Numbered from the stretch's first letter, positions 10,216 to 20,561 are shown. The stretch: 31,659 nt of DNA from Hamiltosporidium magnivora (GCA_004325065.1 PITI01000032.1:1-31659); one strand, 5' to 3'. Notes: generated from the letters alone by a model not told the origin. Numbers and translations are program-made.

Positions 10216-12707
10216 TCTTTTGTGTAAAAATTGATTGTATCAGAATTATTATTTTTTTCACCGATATTAATCAGAATCAGAATCTTACAGCTAACCAAGC
10301 TGAATCATGTTTTACTCTAGACGCTAATAACAGAAAAAGACATCGGTATAATGAATTTTTATGTACTCAAACTCAACAATGTTCCTTCGATTTTGATAAA
10401 AAAAATTCTAATGAATATTTTCAACAAGAAGACAATAATATAAGTAATAAAATCCCAAGATTGGATTCGAATGTGAAACGACTAGACAGCACAAATAATA
10501 CATCAAAAAATGTGGACTCAAACATGATATATTATGGGGACAATATTCAGAATTTAGAAGAGCCTGATGTAGATGCAAGCTTTGAAATTTTAGCTGATTC
10601 CGAAAATGAAAACTCTCTCTTGTTCAAAACCCCTGTCGATATTATAATATTCGAATATTCAAATTCTTATGTAATTCGATCTATGTATTTTGATAATTGT
10701 AATTCATCTGAAATTAACGAAATTTATCTTAATATTAAAGATATAACAAAAGGTAATATTGATATCCATATGTTTAAAGAATGTTTAAATATTCTATGTT
10801 ACGGTTGGAATTATGGTGTTTCGGGGTTGAATAACGAAAATTTTTTGGATTTTATTCAGTTACTTTCTGATCTTTCTTGTTACTCGGAATCTGATGCATT
10901 AATCACATTATATAAAAACTTACTTCCATTTCTATTTTCATATGCAGCGAATATATCGCGTTCAAATGTATTTAATTTGCCAGAAATTGAATTTATAAAA
11001 TATAGAGAATATTTTTTGCCATTCTTAACTGTACTCTATGCTTCAGTCGATATATTTTTTACTTCAAATACAAAAGAATTGGTGTTTATAGAGAAGAATG
11101 AAATTAGAAAACTCTATTTGGATGGAATGATTTCCTCCGAGAAAATCATAATTAGAACCACACCTATCGCTCTTAAATTTATGTATAAAGATTATTCCAA
11201 AGATAAAAAAATTATTCTGTCCAAATTAGTCTTTTCATATGAAATATTGGGGATAAGGATTTCTAGTGATGACAGATATTATACAGCATGTAAGAATTCT
11301 GATATTGCAAATCTTTTTTTGAAAAGAAATGCAGGTATATGTGACGTGAAAACCTTTTTCTTTTCGGTTTTTTATATCCACGATTTCAAAAAAAATGAAC
11401 AGATCAAATATATAGAATTTGAAAGAATCGATTTAACATATGATTCTAGAATATTAGGCTTTGGTTTTTATTATTTAGAAACTCTAATCCTTGTAAAGTG
11501 TAAATTTAATAAATATCCGAAAGTTTTAAGCAATGTCTCGTTTTATTTTCCCAATTTAAAAATTTTGCGAATTATTGGATTCGGATTAACCAATAGATTT
11601 TTTAATAATTTAAATTATTTAAAAATAGAGACTTTAGATATTTCGGGCAGCAACTATGTTGGTTCGAATCTAAAATTTTGTATTAATCTCCCAAAATTAT
11701 TGAAAGAATTTAGAATGGATCATTCTTATCCGAACTACAATATTTTGAATTCTATGATTTTGAATGATAATTTAGCGGTTTTAAGTATGAGAGGAGTAGA
11801 CTTTACTTGTTTGAAAAATTTTACAAGTTTTAGGAATGGCCAAAAATATTTTCATTGCTTAGATCTTTCAGGATGCATACTTGATGATTCTATGTTGAAT
11901 TTTTTTTCAATAAATATAAGATCCAAGATTCTTATATTAGAAGGTTTTGCTAATATGAATCATTTGCAAAAAATTTTGAATCAAGAATCCTTATATGCAA
12001 GTGTCAGATGCTTAATCCTTTCGAAAGATTCACTCACGTTAAATATTTTCGATTTTTTATGTAAATTTAAAATACTAGAATACTTAAAGATCTCAAATTT
12101 AAGTATAAATTTATTAGCGCCCTTTGTTCCTGATTGTAGGTGTAAAGGTTATATATCTGAAATCGATTTATCAGAGAATAAATTATCAATTTTTTTTCTG
12201 TATTTTCTATGTCAGTTTCATCAATTAAAAATGCTTAGTTTGTCAATGTGTAATCTTGAAACAGCATTCATGGAAATTTTATGCTCTACTAACCTTTCAA
12301 CTTCTCTTAAAAATTTAAACATAGCCGGAAAAAGGATGTCTGAATTAGATATTCAGCAGATAGCATTACTGAAGAATCTAAATATCTTGTTCGTTTCTTT
12401 TGATGATTCGGTTTTTTCTGGTTCTTTAAGAAAATATGGAGCGTTGAAAAGTCCAAATTTAGAATTTTTAATTTTGGTTTTTACAAATGTCAACTGTGAT
12501 ATTGCTAATTTTGTCATTATGCTTTCTTCGTTGAAAAGTCTTAATTTCGTGAAATGCAAATTAAATGACGATGTATTGATCATAAATTTTAATTTATATC
12601 CGCCTTCTTTAAAAAGTATAACGTTCACCAAAACTTTTATACCTGAGAATGATAGATTTTTTTTGGATGTTTTAAGAAATTTTGGAATTCAAGTTATAAT
12701 AAATTGA
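10197..12707 (+). CDS. Leucine-rich-repeat protein (paralog 2), 5' end disturbed
   Basis: The open frame covers 836 residues but has no ATG at its head. The first in-frame ATG is at 10524, giving 727 residues; homology to the other paralogs begins before that, at CIRIIIFF near 10236. The true start is therefore probably 10111 in another frame, followed by a 1-nt frameshift. Within the 836: residues 4-21 hydrophobic; 25-145 polar Asn/Asp-rich linker; about 148-290 the family's conserved block (YSNSYVIRSMYFD, LNIKDITKGNIDI, ILCYGWN, LLPFLFSY); about 400-835 irregular LRRs (LETLILVKCKF, IETLDISGSN, LKMLSLSMCNLE, LKSLNFVKCKL). It has 76 C-terminal residues missing from paralog 1. Likely a surface or secreted binding protein by family analogy; ligand unknown. 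The long open frame argues it is or recently was functional. Confidence 0.88.
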   Translation: MSFFLLIFCVKIDCIRIIIFFTDINQNQNLTANQAESCFTLDANNRKRHRYNEFLCTQTQQCSFDFDKKNSNEYFQQEDNNISNKIPRLDSNVKRLDSTNNTSKNVDSNMIYYGDNIQNLEEPDVDASFEILADSENENSLLFKTPVDIIIFEYSNSYVIRSMYFDNCNSSEINEIYLNIKDITKGNIDIHMFKECLNILCYGWNYGVSGLNNENFLDFIQLLSDLSCYSESDALITLYKNLLPFLFSYAANISRSNVFNLPEIEFIKYREYFLPFLTVLYASVDIFFTSNTKELVFIEKNEIRKLYLDGMISSEKIIIRTTPIALKFMYKDYSKDKKIILSKLVFSYEILGIRISSDDRYYTACKNSDIANLFLKRNAGICDVKTFFFSVFYIHDFKKNEQIKYIEFERIDLTYDSRILGFGFYYLETLILVKCKFNKYPKVLSNVSFYFPNLKILRIIGFGLTNRFFNNLNYLKIETLDISGSNYVGSNLKFCINLPKLLKEFRMDHSYPNYNILNSMILNDNLAVLSMRGVDFTCLKNFTSFRNGQKYFHCLDLSGCILDDSMLNFFSINIRSKILILEGFANMNHLQKILNQESLYASVRCLILSKDSLTLNIFDFLCKFKILEYLKISNLSINLLAPFVPDCRCKGYISEIDLSENKLSIFFLYFLCQFHQLKMLSLSMCNLETAFMEILCSTNLSTSLKNLNIAGKRMSELDIQQIALLKNLNILFVSFDDSVFSGSLRKYGALKSPNLEFLILVFTNVNCDIANFVIMLSSLKSLNFVKCKLNDDVLIINFNLYPPSLKSITFTKTFIPENDRFFLDVLRNFGIQVIIN

Positions 12708-13860
12708 ATAAATTTATTTTATATTCGATATTCAATAAAGCTTTTTATATTAAAATAATAAATTTGTTTGAAACGAATATCATATCTCAATTAGTACTTA
12801 GTTTTATTATTATAGCATTTATAAATTTTCTGAATAAATCTTGATAAAAACAGTAAGAAAAGGGGAGATTTTCAACAAACTTCAAGATTTTGATCAGTCT
12901 TGATATTAATCAGAGATCATGCTGAGATTTTAACAATTCGAATTCAACGATTTCTTTTTAATTAATTCGACTAATTCGGTATATTTAAATTGAAATAAAT
13001 TTGATGAAAAATATTAAAAATTCACTTCTATCGAAGTTAAATCAATAACTGTAATTTGTTATGGTATTCATCGTTCAAAGATATTTTACTAGAATAAATC
13101 ATACTGTGTGGTTTTTTAAACCATCTTGATCCGAAATCACTGTTTTTTTCGGTTTTTTAAATATCAATTTCAGAATTAGGAATATCTTTTTATAGTTATA
13201 AAATAGTGCCTGTTTGCAAAACCTAGTGATTTCTTTGTTTTTAGAAATATTAAATGCTTGAATATTTAATTTTACTAAAATGTTCTTCGACTTATAGCAA
13301 AATCATGTTGACATTTATTTTGCGATTATAATTCTGTAAATAAATGTGTTTTCAGCATCAAAATTTTTTTATATTTAATACTTTAGTATCATTGCTGCGA
13401 TCTTTTAACTTTGGCTCGCGGACATATTTTTCGGCGTGCCATGGCTTTTTTTATAAACCAGGTGTTTTTAATAGGAAAAAGAATTAAATAAATAAATGAA
13501 TTATATGAATAAAATTCCATTTAAAGATAATTTCTATTGTATATGTGTAATACAAAGAAAAGATTTAAGTTTAAACATTTTTTTTAACTAAAACCATATT
13601 TTTTTTTGTTTAATCATAAAAATTCAAAATGAAAAAATTCAAAATATTTTGTTACTGAACATGATGTGGTTGAGATTTATCACCAATTATCTGTTGAAAT
13701 TGAGGATTAAATTTAATATTCGAAATTTAAAAAAATCTTCAGATACCTATCTGTTAGTTGAATGAAATCCGTTAAAAAAATTTTTTCACATAGATAGACA
13801 AGTAAAGCCGAAGGCGGAAATAATATCTCGAGATCATTTACGAACTTGATTTAATTGTGC
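12708..13860. other. Intergenic, no gene seen
   Basis: About 1.15 kb of AT-rich sequence downstream of the LRR gene. A less AT-rich patch at 13395-13445 (contains GGCTCGCGGACAT and TTTCGGCGTGCCATGG) stands out but shows no tRNA, terminal repeat or coding frame. Confidence 0.4.
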
Positions 13861-14050
13861 AGGAGGAGAAAACAAAATCAAATTTAAAACTATGAGATTG
13901 GCAATGAATGCGTATATTTAGTGCAAAAAAAATTTGCCATTTTAGTGGGATCTAGATCACACTTGATCGATAATCCGATCCCTGTATAATCTCAAGTTCG
14001 AAAGATTAAAAGAGGAATAGGTAAGTAGTAAAATTCTAGCTAAAAATATT
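13861..14050 (+). repeat. Degenerate dispersed repeat, family A copy 2
   Basis: Shows GAGATTGGCAATGAATGCGT..., TTTTAGTGGGAT, GAAAGATTAAAAGAGG and ATAGGTAAGTAGTAA in the same order as the copies at 6.4 kb and 28.4-28.8 kb. It sits directly downstream of the convergent CoaE gene. Heavily diverged; no coding capacity remains. Confidence 0.4.
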
Positions 14051-14194
14051 TATTTGTTCATTTCCTTTTTATAGGTTTAATTAAGAAATAGAAAAAACTT
14101 GATTTTTTTGTAATTTAATATTTATACAAAATTAAAAAATACCAATTAGGAATTTATTTTTATAATGAAAATAAAATTGAAAAATTCATATTCT

Positions 14195-14827
14195 TTATTT
14201 AAGATCAGAATAAACCATTAAAAGAACTACAATGTAAATAATATAAAAATATATATTAACACCTTTGAAATTAATCTTATCGAGTTGTATTTTTGTAGAT
14301 TCAATACTATTAGAATTATCAATTGTGTAAGTTGCATTACAAATTTTGTACTTAATATCCATTTGTGATTTTATTTTTTGATCTATCAACAAATTACCAT
14401 CTCTTTCAATTAATCTATTCCTCTGTGTTTCGTAGTCACAATAAACTACAATTGAATCAAAATATTTATTTAATTTACATTCAAAAAATAACGGAATTTC
14501 CATAAAAATAATTGATTTTCCCATAAATGCATAATATAGCAATCTAAATATTATTTCCGCATATACTTTTGGATGTATCAATTTTTCCAATTCCTTTCTT
14601 TTTTCTTTATTATTGAATACCATTTTTCTTAATTCTACTTTGTTTAAGGTATTGTCATCGTTTTTAACAGAATCACCAAATATTTGATACACCTTTTCCA
14701 AATTTTTATATAAAATTTTATTTGATATTTTGTCTGCATTTATAACTACATAACCTTTATCCATTAATATATTTGCCACACTTGTTTTTCCTGTCGCTAT
14801 ACCGCCAGTAATTGCTATTATTTTCAT
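14195..14827 (-). CDS. coaE: Dephospho-CoA kinase with C-terminal membrane anchor
   Basis: A 210-residue protein. It phosphorylates the 3'-hydroxyl of the ribose of dephospho-CoA with ATP, the last step of CoA synthesis. Family marks are all present: P-loop GGIATGKT at 8-15, the substrate-binding aspartate in INADK at 32, HP at 85-86, the EIPLFFE block at 110-116, and the lid region ending RLIERD at 138-143. The catalytic core is the usual length of about 190 residues. Residues 190-206 are a strongly hydrophobic helix followed by SDLK, absent from bacterial CoaE, so the enzyme is probably tail-anchored to a membrane, perhaps the ER. The ATG start is supported by the P-loop position and by a GGG motif 10-12 nt upstream, the usual microsporidian start signal. 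CoA made here would feed acyl-CoA-dependent lipid enzymes such as the acyltransferase at 27.3-28.2 kb, although the genes are not linked in an operon. Confidence 0.93.
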   Translation of the reverse strand: MKIIAITGGIATGKTSVANILMDKGYVVINADKISNKILYKNLEKVYQIFGDSVKNDDNTLNKVELRKMVFNNKEKRKELEKLIHPKVYAEIIFRLLYYAFMGKSIIFMEIPLFFECKLNKYFDSIVVYCDYETQRNRLIERDGNLLIDQKIKSQMDIKYKICNATYTIDNSNSIESTKIQLDKINFKGVNIYFYIIYIVVLLMVYSDLK

Positions 14828-14836
14828 TGTTTTTTA

Positions 14837-14839
14837 CCC
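14837..14839 (-). promoter_or_regulatory. GGG start-proximal motif of coaE
   Basis: The minus strand reads AGAGGGTAAAAAACA then ATG, with GGG 10-12 nt upstream of the start. CCC/GGG motifs just before ATG are established for microsporidian genes and are thought to mark transcription or translation starts. Confidence 0.6.
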
Positions 14840-16542
14840 TCTTTAAAATAGTTTTATCTATGAAACTTTTCAACCGCTAAAAAAAATATTTGAAACAAAA
14901 AAAATCAAAGAAAGATTTTTTTTCAAATAAGTAACGGTTATAAATCAAAATATTTATTAGAAAATATCTTTATATCTTATTTAAGGATTATTACTCATAG
15001 TTTAATATTATAATTATAGATGATATAAGATTTATAATATATTAAAAATAATATAGTTGGGTGATTTGGAAAAAAAATTAAACATCCTCTGTTAATAAAC
15101 TGTTAAATGATAAATCATTTAAAATAATACTATACTCATTATTTAATTTGTTTTATTAAGTTGGTTTTTTCCGATTGTTCTTTAATTTTAAATACAAAAT
15201 AAGATAATTATTTGACTATTTAATGAAATTTATAATTGTCATGAGAAATTAATATTTATAGACATTAAAATGTTAGATTAGATTGTTTATAATTTATTTA
15301 AAGATTAAATAGATAAAATATATTTAAATGAACTTAAAAAGGTTTTTTTCTTTATTATAATAGTCTTGCTATGAAATTATTTATTTTCTTTAAACTTGAT
15401 TTCTTACGGTCAATTAAATGAGCAAAATATTACCAAATTTAGAATATTAGTATGCCTTTTTGGGAGCATTACAATTTTATTATTGGAAATAAAAAATTTA
15501 TAACTTTTAGAAATCTAACTTCTAAATACTATAGAGAAAAGCTGCAAATAAAAAATTTAAAATTCATAGCAATACCTTATACATTTCTGCTATATTTCAT
15601 TGAGCAATAAAATTAATTTAAGATGGATTTGCTTTTTATTATTGATTTTTTATATAACACACTGGATTATTCTTCGATTATTTAGAAGCTTTTCCAATAT
15701 TTCTTTTTAGTGTATAATTTAGATTTTTTAATCATTTTAGAATTTAATAGTTTTGTTTAAACTTTTGTTTTAAAGTTTTTATCATTTTAGTAAAACGTAA
15801 TATTTTTAAGAATTTTTTCATAGACTCTGATGCTTGAATGCTATTTTTCGACACTTAAACAACATTTTCTCGACAAAATAACGTTTCAAAAAAAATGATT
15901 TCAAGTTTCGTCTGAGTTATCGGAGGAATGTATATTCCTATAATTAATTATATTTGGATATTTGAATTGCAACTTAGGCACACACATATTAGATTTTAAG
16001 TTATTGCAAATAATAGAATTGAAATTCAAACGCTTAAAAATTATTTTCTCGTTTTTTGGTTCTAAAATTTAAATAAAATCTCAAAATTGATTCCAATTCG
16101 AATCTGAGTTATTATATTTATTTTTATCTAAAAGAAGTATACTCGATATTTTGTTCTAAATTTAGGATTCAACACTTGATGTTCACTCATATTTCCGCAC
16201 ATTCATTTTCAAACATATTGTTAGAACCGAGACCTTTAAAATTGGTTTTTAACACAATTTTATACCCGTTTATTCAAAACAATCAGAGTCTTTATAGAAA
16301 TGAATATCGCATAGATATAATCAAATATTTTCTTAAATATTCATTACATACGAATGGTTTAGAATTTATCTAAAAAATACTTAAATTACAATATACATTT
16401 AAATATCAATTAATTCAGAATAGATTGTAAATTCGGCTCTGATATAACTAATACTTATATTTATTCGTTATTCTTGTCTCATTTAATTCTAACAAACATA
16501 TATTTAGTCTATACACAAATTAAATAGAAGTTTCTATTTGTA
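14840..16542. other. Intergenic, one doubtful small ORF
   Basis: About 1.7 kb, AT-rich. It contains one ATG frame of 64 codons at 16179-16373 (+), a mixed hydrophobic/charged product with no recognisable motif, no CCC/GGG signal and length within chance expectation. Not called as a gene. Otherwise nothing seen. Confidence 0.4.
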
Positions 16543-16734
16543 GCTTATTTATTTGACACAAATTTGTGATTTTTAAAATTCTAATTTGTCTTTTTAAAAA
16601 TTAGCTAGTATTTATTACCAAGAAATTAATAGTTTATTAACCGTTTATTTGAGACAAATTTGAGATTTTTAATATATTTATTTTGTCTGTCACTCCTGGA
16701 TAGTATTTATTACCAAGAAATTTATAATTTATTT
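16543..16734 (+). repeat. Imperfect tandem duplication, unit about 96 bp
   Basis: Two adjacent units, 16543-16638 and 16639-16734. Each begins TTTATTTGA.ACAAATTTG.GATTTTTAA and contains TAGTATTTATTACCAAGAAATT at the same offset. The central part has diverged. A local duplication without coding capacity. Confidence 0.7.
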
Positions 16735-17348
16735 AAAGTTTATTTTAATATCATCTTTAAGCTATAATATATGCTTTTTAAATTCTAAATTATTTATCTA
16801 AAAAATTCGAATTCCTTAAAAATAAATCTATGGTTGCAATTAAACCTAAAATAATTTGTTTAATTATACATTTGATATTTAAAGAATATATATTAAAGTT
16901 TAAACCGCCTTTTTATATATAACTTATTGCAATATAAATATCTCAGTCTTAAATATATTTCTTTCAACTAACTTAAATCTTCATGTTTCGATGTCAGAAA
17001 ATAGATTAGATTACTTAATTATTGAACCCAATTTCCCGACTGGCTCTTATAAACTTAAATATACATCTTTAAATAACATGTTTTTGGATTTCACACTCTT
17101 ATATATTTGAAATATGTATGTATAACCAATCTGTTCTAAATATTTCTATAACTTTTGTAATCATTCATATTGACATTATTTTTTAATATATATTATAAGC
17201 AACAGTTCAATGATAAATTATATTTCATTTATTCTTAGAAAACTACATATTTTTACATAAATTAATACAAATTATTGTAGAATATTCTTCAATTTCTCAG
17301 TGTTAATTACTGTACAGTTTCATATATTTTGATAAAAATATATTTCAT

Positions 17349-17530
17349 CTGTATATTAAAATCTAAATTTTGATGTAAAATATCAAAAGTGTTTTATTTA
17401 TAAAATAACTACCGATTTATTAAAACATTTACAACCAATCTGTATATTAAAATCTAAATTTTGATGTAAAATATCAAAAGTGTTTTATTTATAAAATAAC
17501 TCCCAATTTATTCAGACATTTATAACCAAT
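17349..17530 (+). repeat. Tandem duplication, 91-bp unit, two copies
   Basis: 17349-17439 and 17440-17530 are near-identical: the first about 62 bases match exactly, with a handful of changes in the rest, and both end in AACCAAT. A recent event compared with the 16.5-kb duplication. A/T-rich, with a short internal TGATGTAAAATATCA inverted motif. Confidence 0.9.
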
Positions 17531-17643
17531 AAAATGATTTTAAATAAACAGAAAATTATATTTCAAAATAAAGTTTTTGATGTTTTAGTAAGTATAACTA
17601 TCTTTATTTAATAAAATTCTGGGTTAAAATATTTTTACCATTT

Positions 17644-17935
17644 TTATATGTTTTCTTCTGCCTCTTTAACCACTACTGTCTCTTCTTCCAAATCCAATTC
17701 TTCGTTAATATTTATGGTAGTTCCTTTACAGTGGTTCCTCCTTGTGAAATAAGGGATGTATTATTTTTTGTATTTTCTATTTTAACACCATCTTCCTCGT
17801 TGTCTACTTGCTTTAAAGGGGGTGTTTTTAATTCTTTAATAATTGGTTTCTTACTTTTATTTTAATTTCTTTATCTTTTATATCACGTTGTAGAAAAAGA
17901 AAAGATTATTGGTAAAAAAGTCTAAGAGAATTCAT
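17644..17935 (-). pseudogene. Broken acidic ORF remnant
   Basis: The minus strand starts with an ATG at 17935 (MNSLRLFYQ) and then an in-frame TAA. The same frame continues as SFLFLQRDIKDKEIKIK. A frame change gives SKKPIIKELKTPPLKQVDN followed by EEDGV, and a second frame change near 17725 gives NEELDLEEETVVVKEAEENI, ending at TAA 17644-17646. Three successive pieces with Glu/Lys-rich coding-like composition suggest a real protein that has decayed. Similar order of motifs to the remnant at 9338-9627. Identity unknown; it could be a host-cell-interaction gene or a retroelement ORF. Confidence 0.4.
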
Positions 17936-18052
17936 AAATGTATAAAATGGTTTTAACTAAAAAAATTAGTGAATAAATTAGACATCTAACATTCCTTCAA
18001 ATTAAATATTTGTTTATAGTCTTTTAAAAGGAATAATTTTCTATATTTTTGA

Positions 18053-18230
18053 ACTTCATTTAATTGATTTATACCTTCATTTAATTTATATCTTCTCTCA
18101 TTTATTTATTCTTCATTTAATTTATGTCTTTATTATTAAATTTATATCTTCTCTCATTTATTTATACCTTCATTTAATTTACATATTCTCTCATTTATTT
18201 ATATCTTCATTTAATTTATATCTCACTCTT
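18053..18230 (+). repeat. Degenerate minisatellite, about 36-bp unit, five units
   Basis: Units beginning CTTCATTTAATTTATAT start at about 18053, 18075, 18111, 18168 and 18205. The middle unit carries about 20 extra bases. Most contain CTCTCATTTATTTAT. The array ends about 70 bp before the SNARE-like gene, so it may sit in its promoter region. Confidence 0.8.
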
Positions 18231-18300
18231 TTTTAAAATAAAATTCTTACTTTAAATTTATTTTTTTTCTACATTTTTGTTAAATTTTTACCGTTCAAAA

Positions 18301-18567
18301 ATGGATGAAAGTGATATACAAGAATCGAAGGAAATAAGAGAACGTTTAAAAAGATTAACACACATAGCTTTAGATATTCAAAAGGAAGCAGAGAGTCATT
18401 ACAAAGATTTAGAAAGTAATCAAAGTGGATTAGATAAATCAATGGTGTATGTGAATAAATCGCTTGCTAAAATAAGAAATTTAGCAAAAAGAAAATTTAA
18501 TCATACTTTCTATTTAATTATTGCTACTGTTTTTCTTGTAATGTTGTTTTATATTTTATTCTTTTAG
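18301..18567 (+). CDS. Small tail-anchored SNARE-like protein
   Basis: An 88-residue protein from ATG 18301 (ACCG about 10 nt upstream is a weak CCC-type signal). Residues 10-64 form an amphipathic heptad pattern (L16, A23, A30, L37, L44, M48, V51, L55, I58) with a glutamine, Q41, in register as a possible zero-layer residue. A short basic stretch (KRK) leads to a hydrophobic helix at 69-88 that ends the protein. This is the architecture of a SNARE motif plus tail anchor, as in Bet1/Sft1/Use1/Sec20-type Q-SNAREs acting in ER-Golgi fusion. Length fits a minimal SNARE without an N-terminal domain. Which SNARE subclass it is cannot be decided by eye, and another tail-anchored coiled-coil protein is possible. 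Confidence 0.75.
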   Translation: MDESDIQESKEIRERLKRLTHIALDIQKEAESHYKDLESNQSGLDKSMVYVNKSLAKIRNLAKRKFNHTFYLIIATVFLVMLFYILFF

Positions 18568-19584
18568 ATTTTTATTGTTTTATTTAATTCTATTTGGGAA
18601 ATATTTCTAAATTTTATTTTTATGAAAAATATGTTTTTTAATTGAAAAAAGCTTCAAATCCTGTTAATAAATTATTTAAGAATTTTTTTATGTTGTAAAT
18701 TTATGTGATGCTATTTTAAGTATTTTTTTTTTCTTAAGATTAAATATTTTTTTTATATTCTGATTTGAATTTTATAGTCACTTGAGTAATGTTCGGTTAT
18801 AAAATTTGTAAAAAATGTAATCTTTATTTTAAATATTGAAAATTTATATTAAAAAGTGATTGTTTTCTTATAATTTTGTATGTTTATACTTTTCTTTATA
18901 TCTATAATAGTAAGTTGCTTATTACTTTTATTTCATTTTATATTATTCTTTCGATCAAAATCATGATTAGTAAGAGATTTTTTAGAATAAATTGTTTAAT
19001 GTATATTTATTTGAAATTTTTCATCAAAAGAGTTTGTAGATATTATTTGTGATTTTTCGGTAAGTTTTAAACCGAAATATTTTTTCAATTTTTATATTCA
19101 AATTTTCAAAGTTGAAACTCGAATAATAAACAATTTTAATAATATTCTTGGTGATTTTTTGTACCTAAATTTTTAAACAAGCATATAAATTTATAGAAAA
19201 TTAAAAAATATTTTATCTAAAATTTGATGAAGAGATGAAAATCATACTATAAGTTTTCTGGTTGGTAATGATTAGATGTAATTATGTGAAAATCATATAT
19301 TTGGGTTTTTTATGAGCTGGCATTCAAATAAAATTTTAGTTGATTCGTGAGAGTTTGTATATCAAAGACAAAGTCTGAGAAATGATGAAGTCATTTTTAC
19401 AGAGATGATTTGTAGTTTTTTATGAAACAAAATGGAGATCAGTGATCAAAATTGTAAGTAATTGACACTTAAGGACATGGGAACCTAGTTTTGGTATACT
19501 AGGTTAGGATACATAGCGCTCATGAGATTTTAAATTTAAATATTTTTATTCCCCGGTAAACTAATTCGAATTATACTTGTTGAT
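18568..19584. other. Intergenic, no gene seen
   Basis: About 1 kb downstream of the SNARE-like gene. The first 750 bp are extremely AT-rich. From about 19440 the sequence becomes less AT-rich and merges into the remnant described next. Confidence 0.45.
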
Positions 19585-19957
19585 ATGTCATATCTAAGTC
19601 TAGATGGACTTCTTGCAAATCTTCCAAATACATCTCAACTGGAATACTATTTGGTTCGAAAGTGTAAAGTAACTTGGAATGTGGCTAATTTTGGAAGAAC
19701 CCAGGGTGAGATAAAACCTGCAATTACAACCCACAACAAATATTAGCGAAGGACGGGAAAGCATCCACGTATTAAATAAATTCTACAATTTTAGAGGAAA
19801 ATTTACTAAATTTAGGTATTCGATGGATGATAATGGAGGCTTGGACAACAATTATTTATGTAAAACCAAGAATTGCCTTAATTTCTTAGAAAAAAATATA
19901 ATATTCACTACATATTTAAGAAGATGGGATATTTTAGTAATAAAACAAATATCATAA
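19585..19957 (+). pseudogene. Possible decayed transposase, zinc-ribbon-like piece
   Basis: Two short ATG frames in a less AT-rich patch. The first, 19585-19746, encodes 53 residues with a Trp/Arg-containing middle (VTWNVANFGRTQGEIKPAI). The second, 19823-19957, encodes 44 residues with CKTKNC followed by ...IIFTTYLRRWDILVIKQI. The CK.K.C plus downstream aromatic/basic layout resembles the second half of the zinc ribbon that precedes the catalytic core in Merlin/IS1016-type (ISXO2-like) transposases, which are common in microsporidian genomes. The core itself is absent. The call is a pattern impression; no terminal inverted repeats were found. Confidence 0.3.
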
Positions 19958-20078
19958 TTTACTTACAATTTTCCAGTAATTAATTTATAAAATATATAAC
20001 GAAAAAATTGACAAAATAGAAATAAAAGTTAAAATTTTATACTTTAAAATACTTTTATAAAAGAAAATACTTAACCTT

Positions 20079-20561
20079 CTACAATAAAGATTCTTCACTA
20101 TAATCTTCATTTTGTACTTCTTGATATACTTTTATTAGATTAAATGCTGATATATCAAAGGAATTACCTTCATAATTCATTGTAGCATAGCTATCGTGAA
20201 ATTTAAAACTAAATTCACTGGTTGATTTTAGTATTTTAGATGAAATTATATTGAATCCACTGAGGATACTTTTCATTTTTTGATCTGTTGAAGAAACAAA
20301 TTTGGGATCTTTCATTGATTGTCTTGTATTTTGGAACCAAATTTGTACAGATCTCTGGGGAATATCCAGCAAAACTGCTATATCATTTCTTGTATCAGTT
20401 GAAGGATAATTTGTAATATTATAAATTCGGTTTAGCATAGCAAGTTGTCGCCGGCTTTTATACTTATACCCATTATTTCCAATATATTTGATTCTATTTT
20501 CTCTCCTTATTTTCAAAAGTGCGATCAAAGTTTCTGCTTCCTTTTCTGTAATCCATTCCAT
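20079..20561 (-). CDS. Homeodomain transcription factor
   Basis: A 160-residue protein. Residues 28-87 fit a 60-residue homeodomain: hydrophobic L43 and Y47 in helix 1 (positions 16 and 20), helix 2 around DTRNDIAVLLDI, and recognition helix SVQIWFQNTR. This puts W75, F76, Q77, N78 and R80 at homeodomain positions 48, 49, 50, 51 and 53. Q50 and N51 predict a TAAT-type target; position 55 is Ser instead of the usual Arg/Lys. The 27 residues before and 73 after show no known domain. Microsporidia keep a small set of short homeodomain proteins, so length and architecture are normal for the group. It acts in the nucleus; target genes unknown. No clear CCC/GGG motif precedes the ATG at 20561. Confidence 0.93.
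   Translation of the reverse strand: MEWITEKEAETLIALLKIRRENRIKYIGNNGYKYKSRRQLAMLNRIYNITNYPSTDTRNDIAVLLDIPQRSVQIWFQNTRQSMKDPKFVSSTDQKMKSILSGFNIISSKILKSTSEFSFKFHDSYATMNYEGNSFDISAFNLIKVYQEVQNEDYSEESLL

Noticed and set aside
12353..12631. 92-codon minus-strand frame
   Set aside because: Antisense to the LRR repeats of paralog 2, which are supported by homology.
13600..13650. TTTAATCATAAAAATTCAAAATG as another copy of the LRR promoter element
   Set aside because: Only part of the 14-mer matches, and the ATG 17 nt on opens an 9-codon frame only.
16179..16373. 64-codon ATG frame
   Set aside because: No motif, no start signal, and by my rough estimate more than ten frames of this size are expected by chance in the window.
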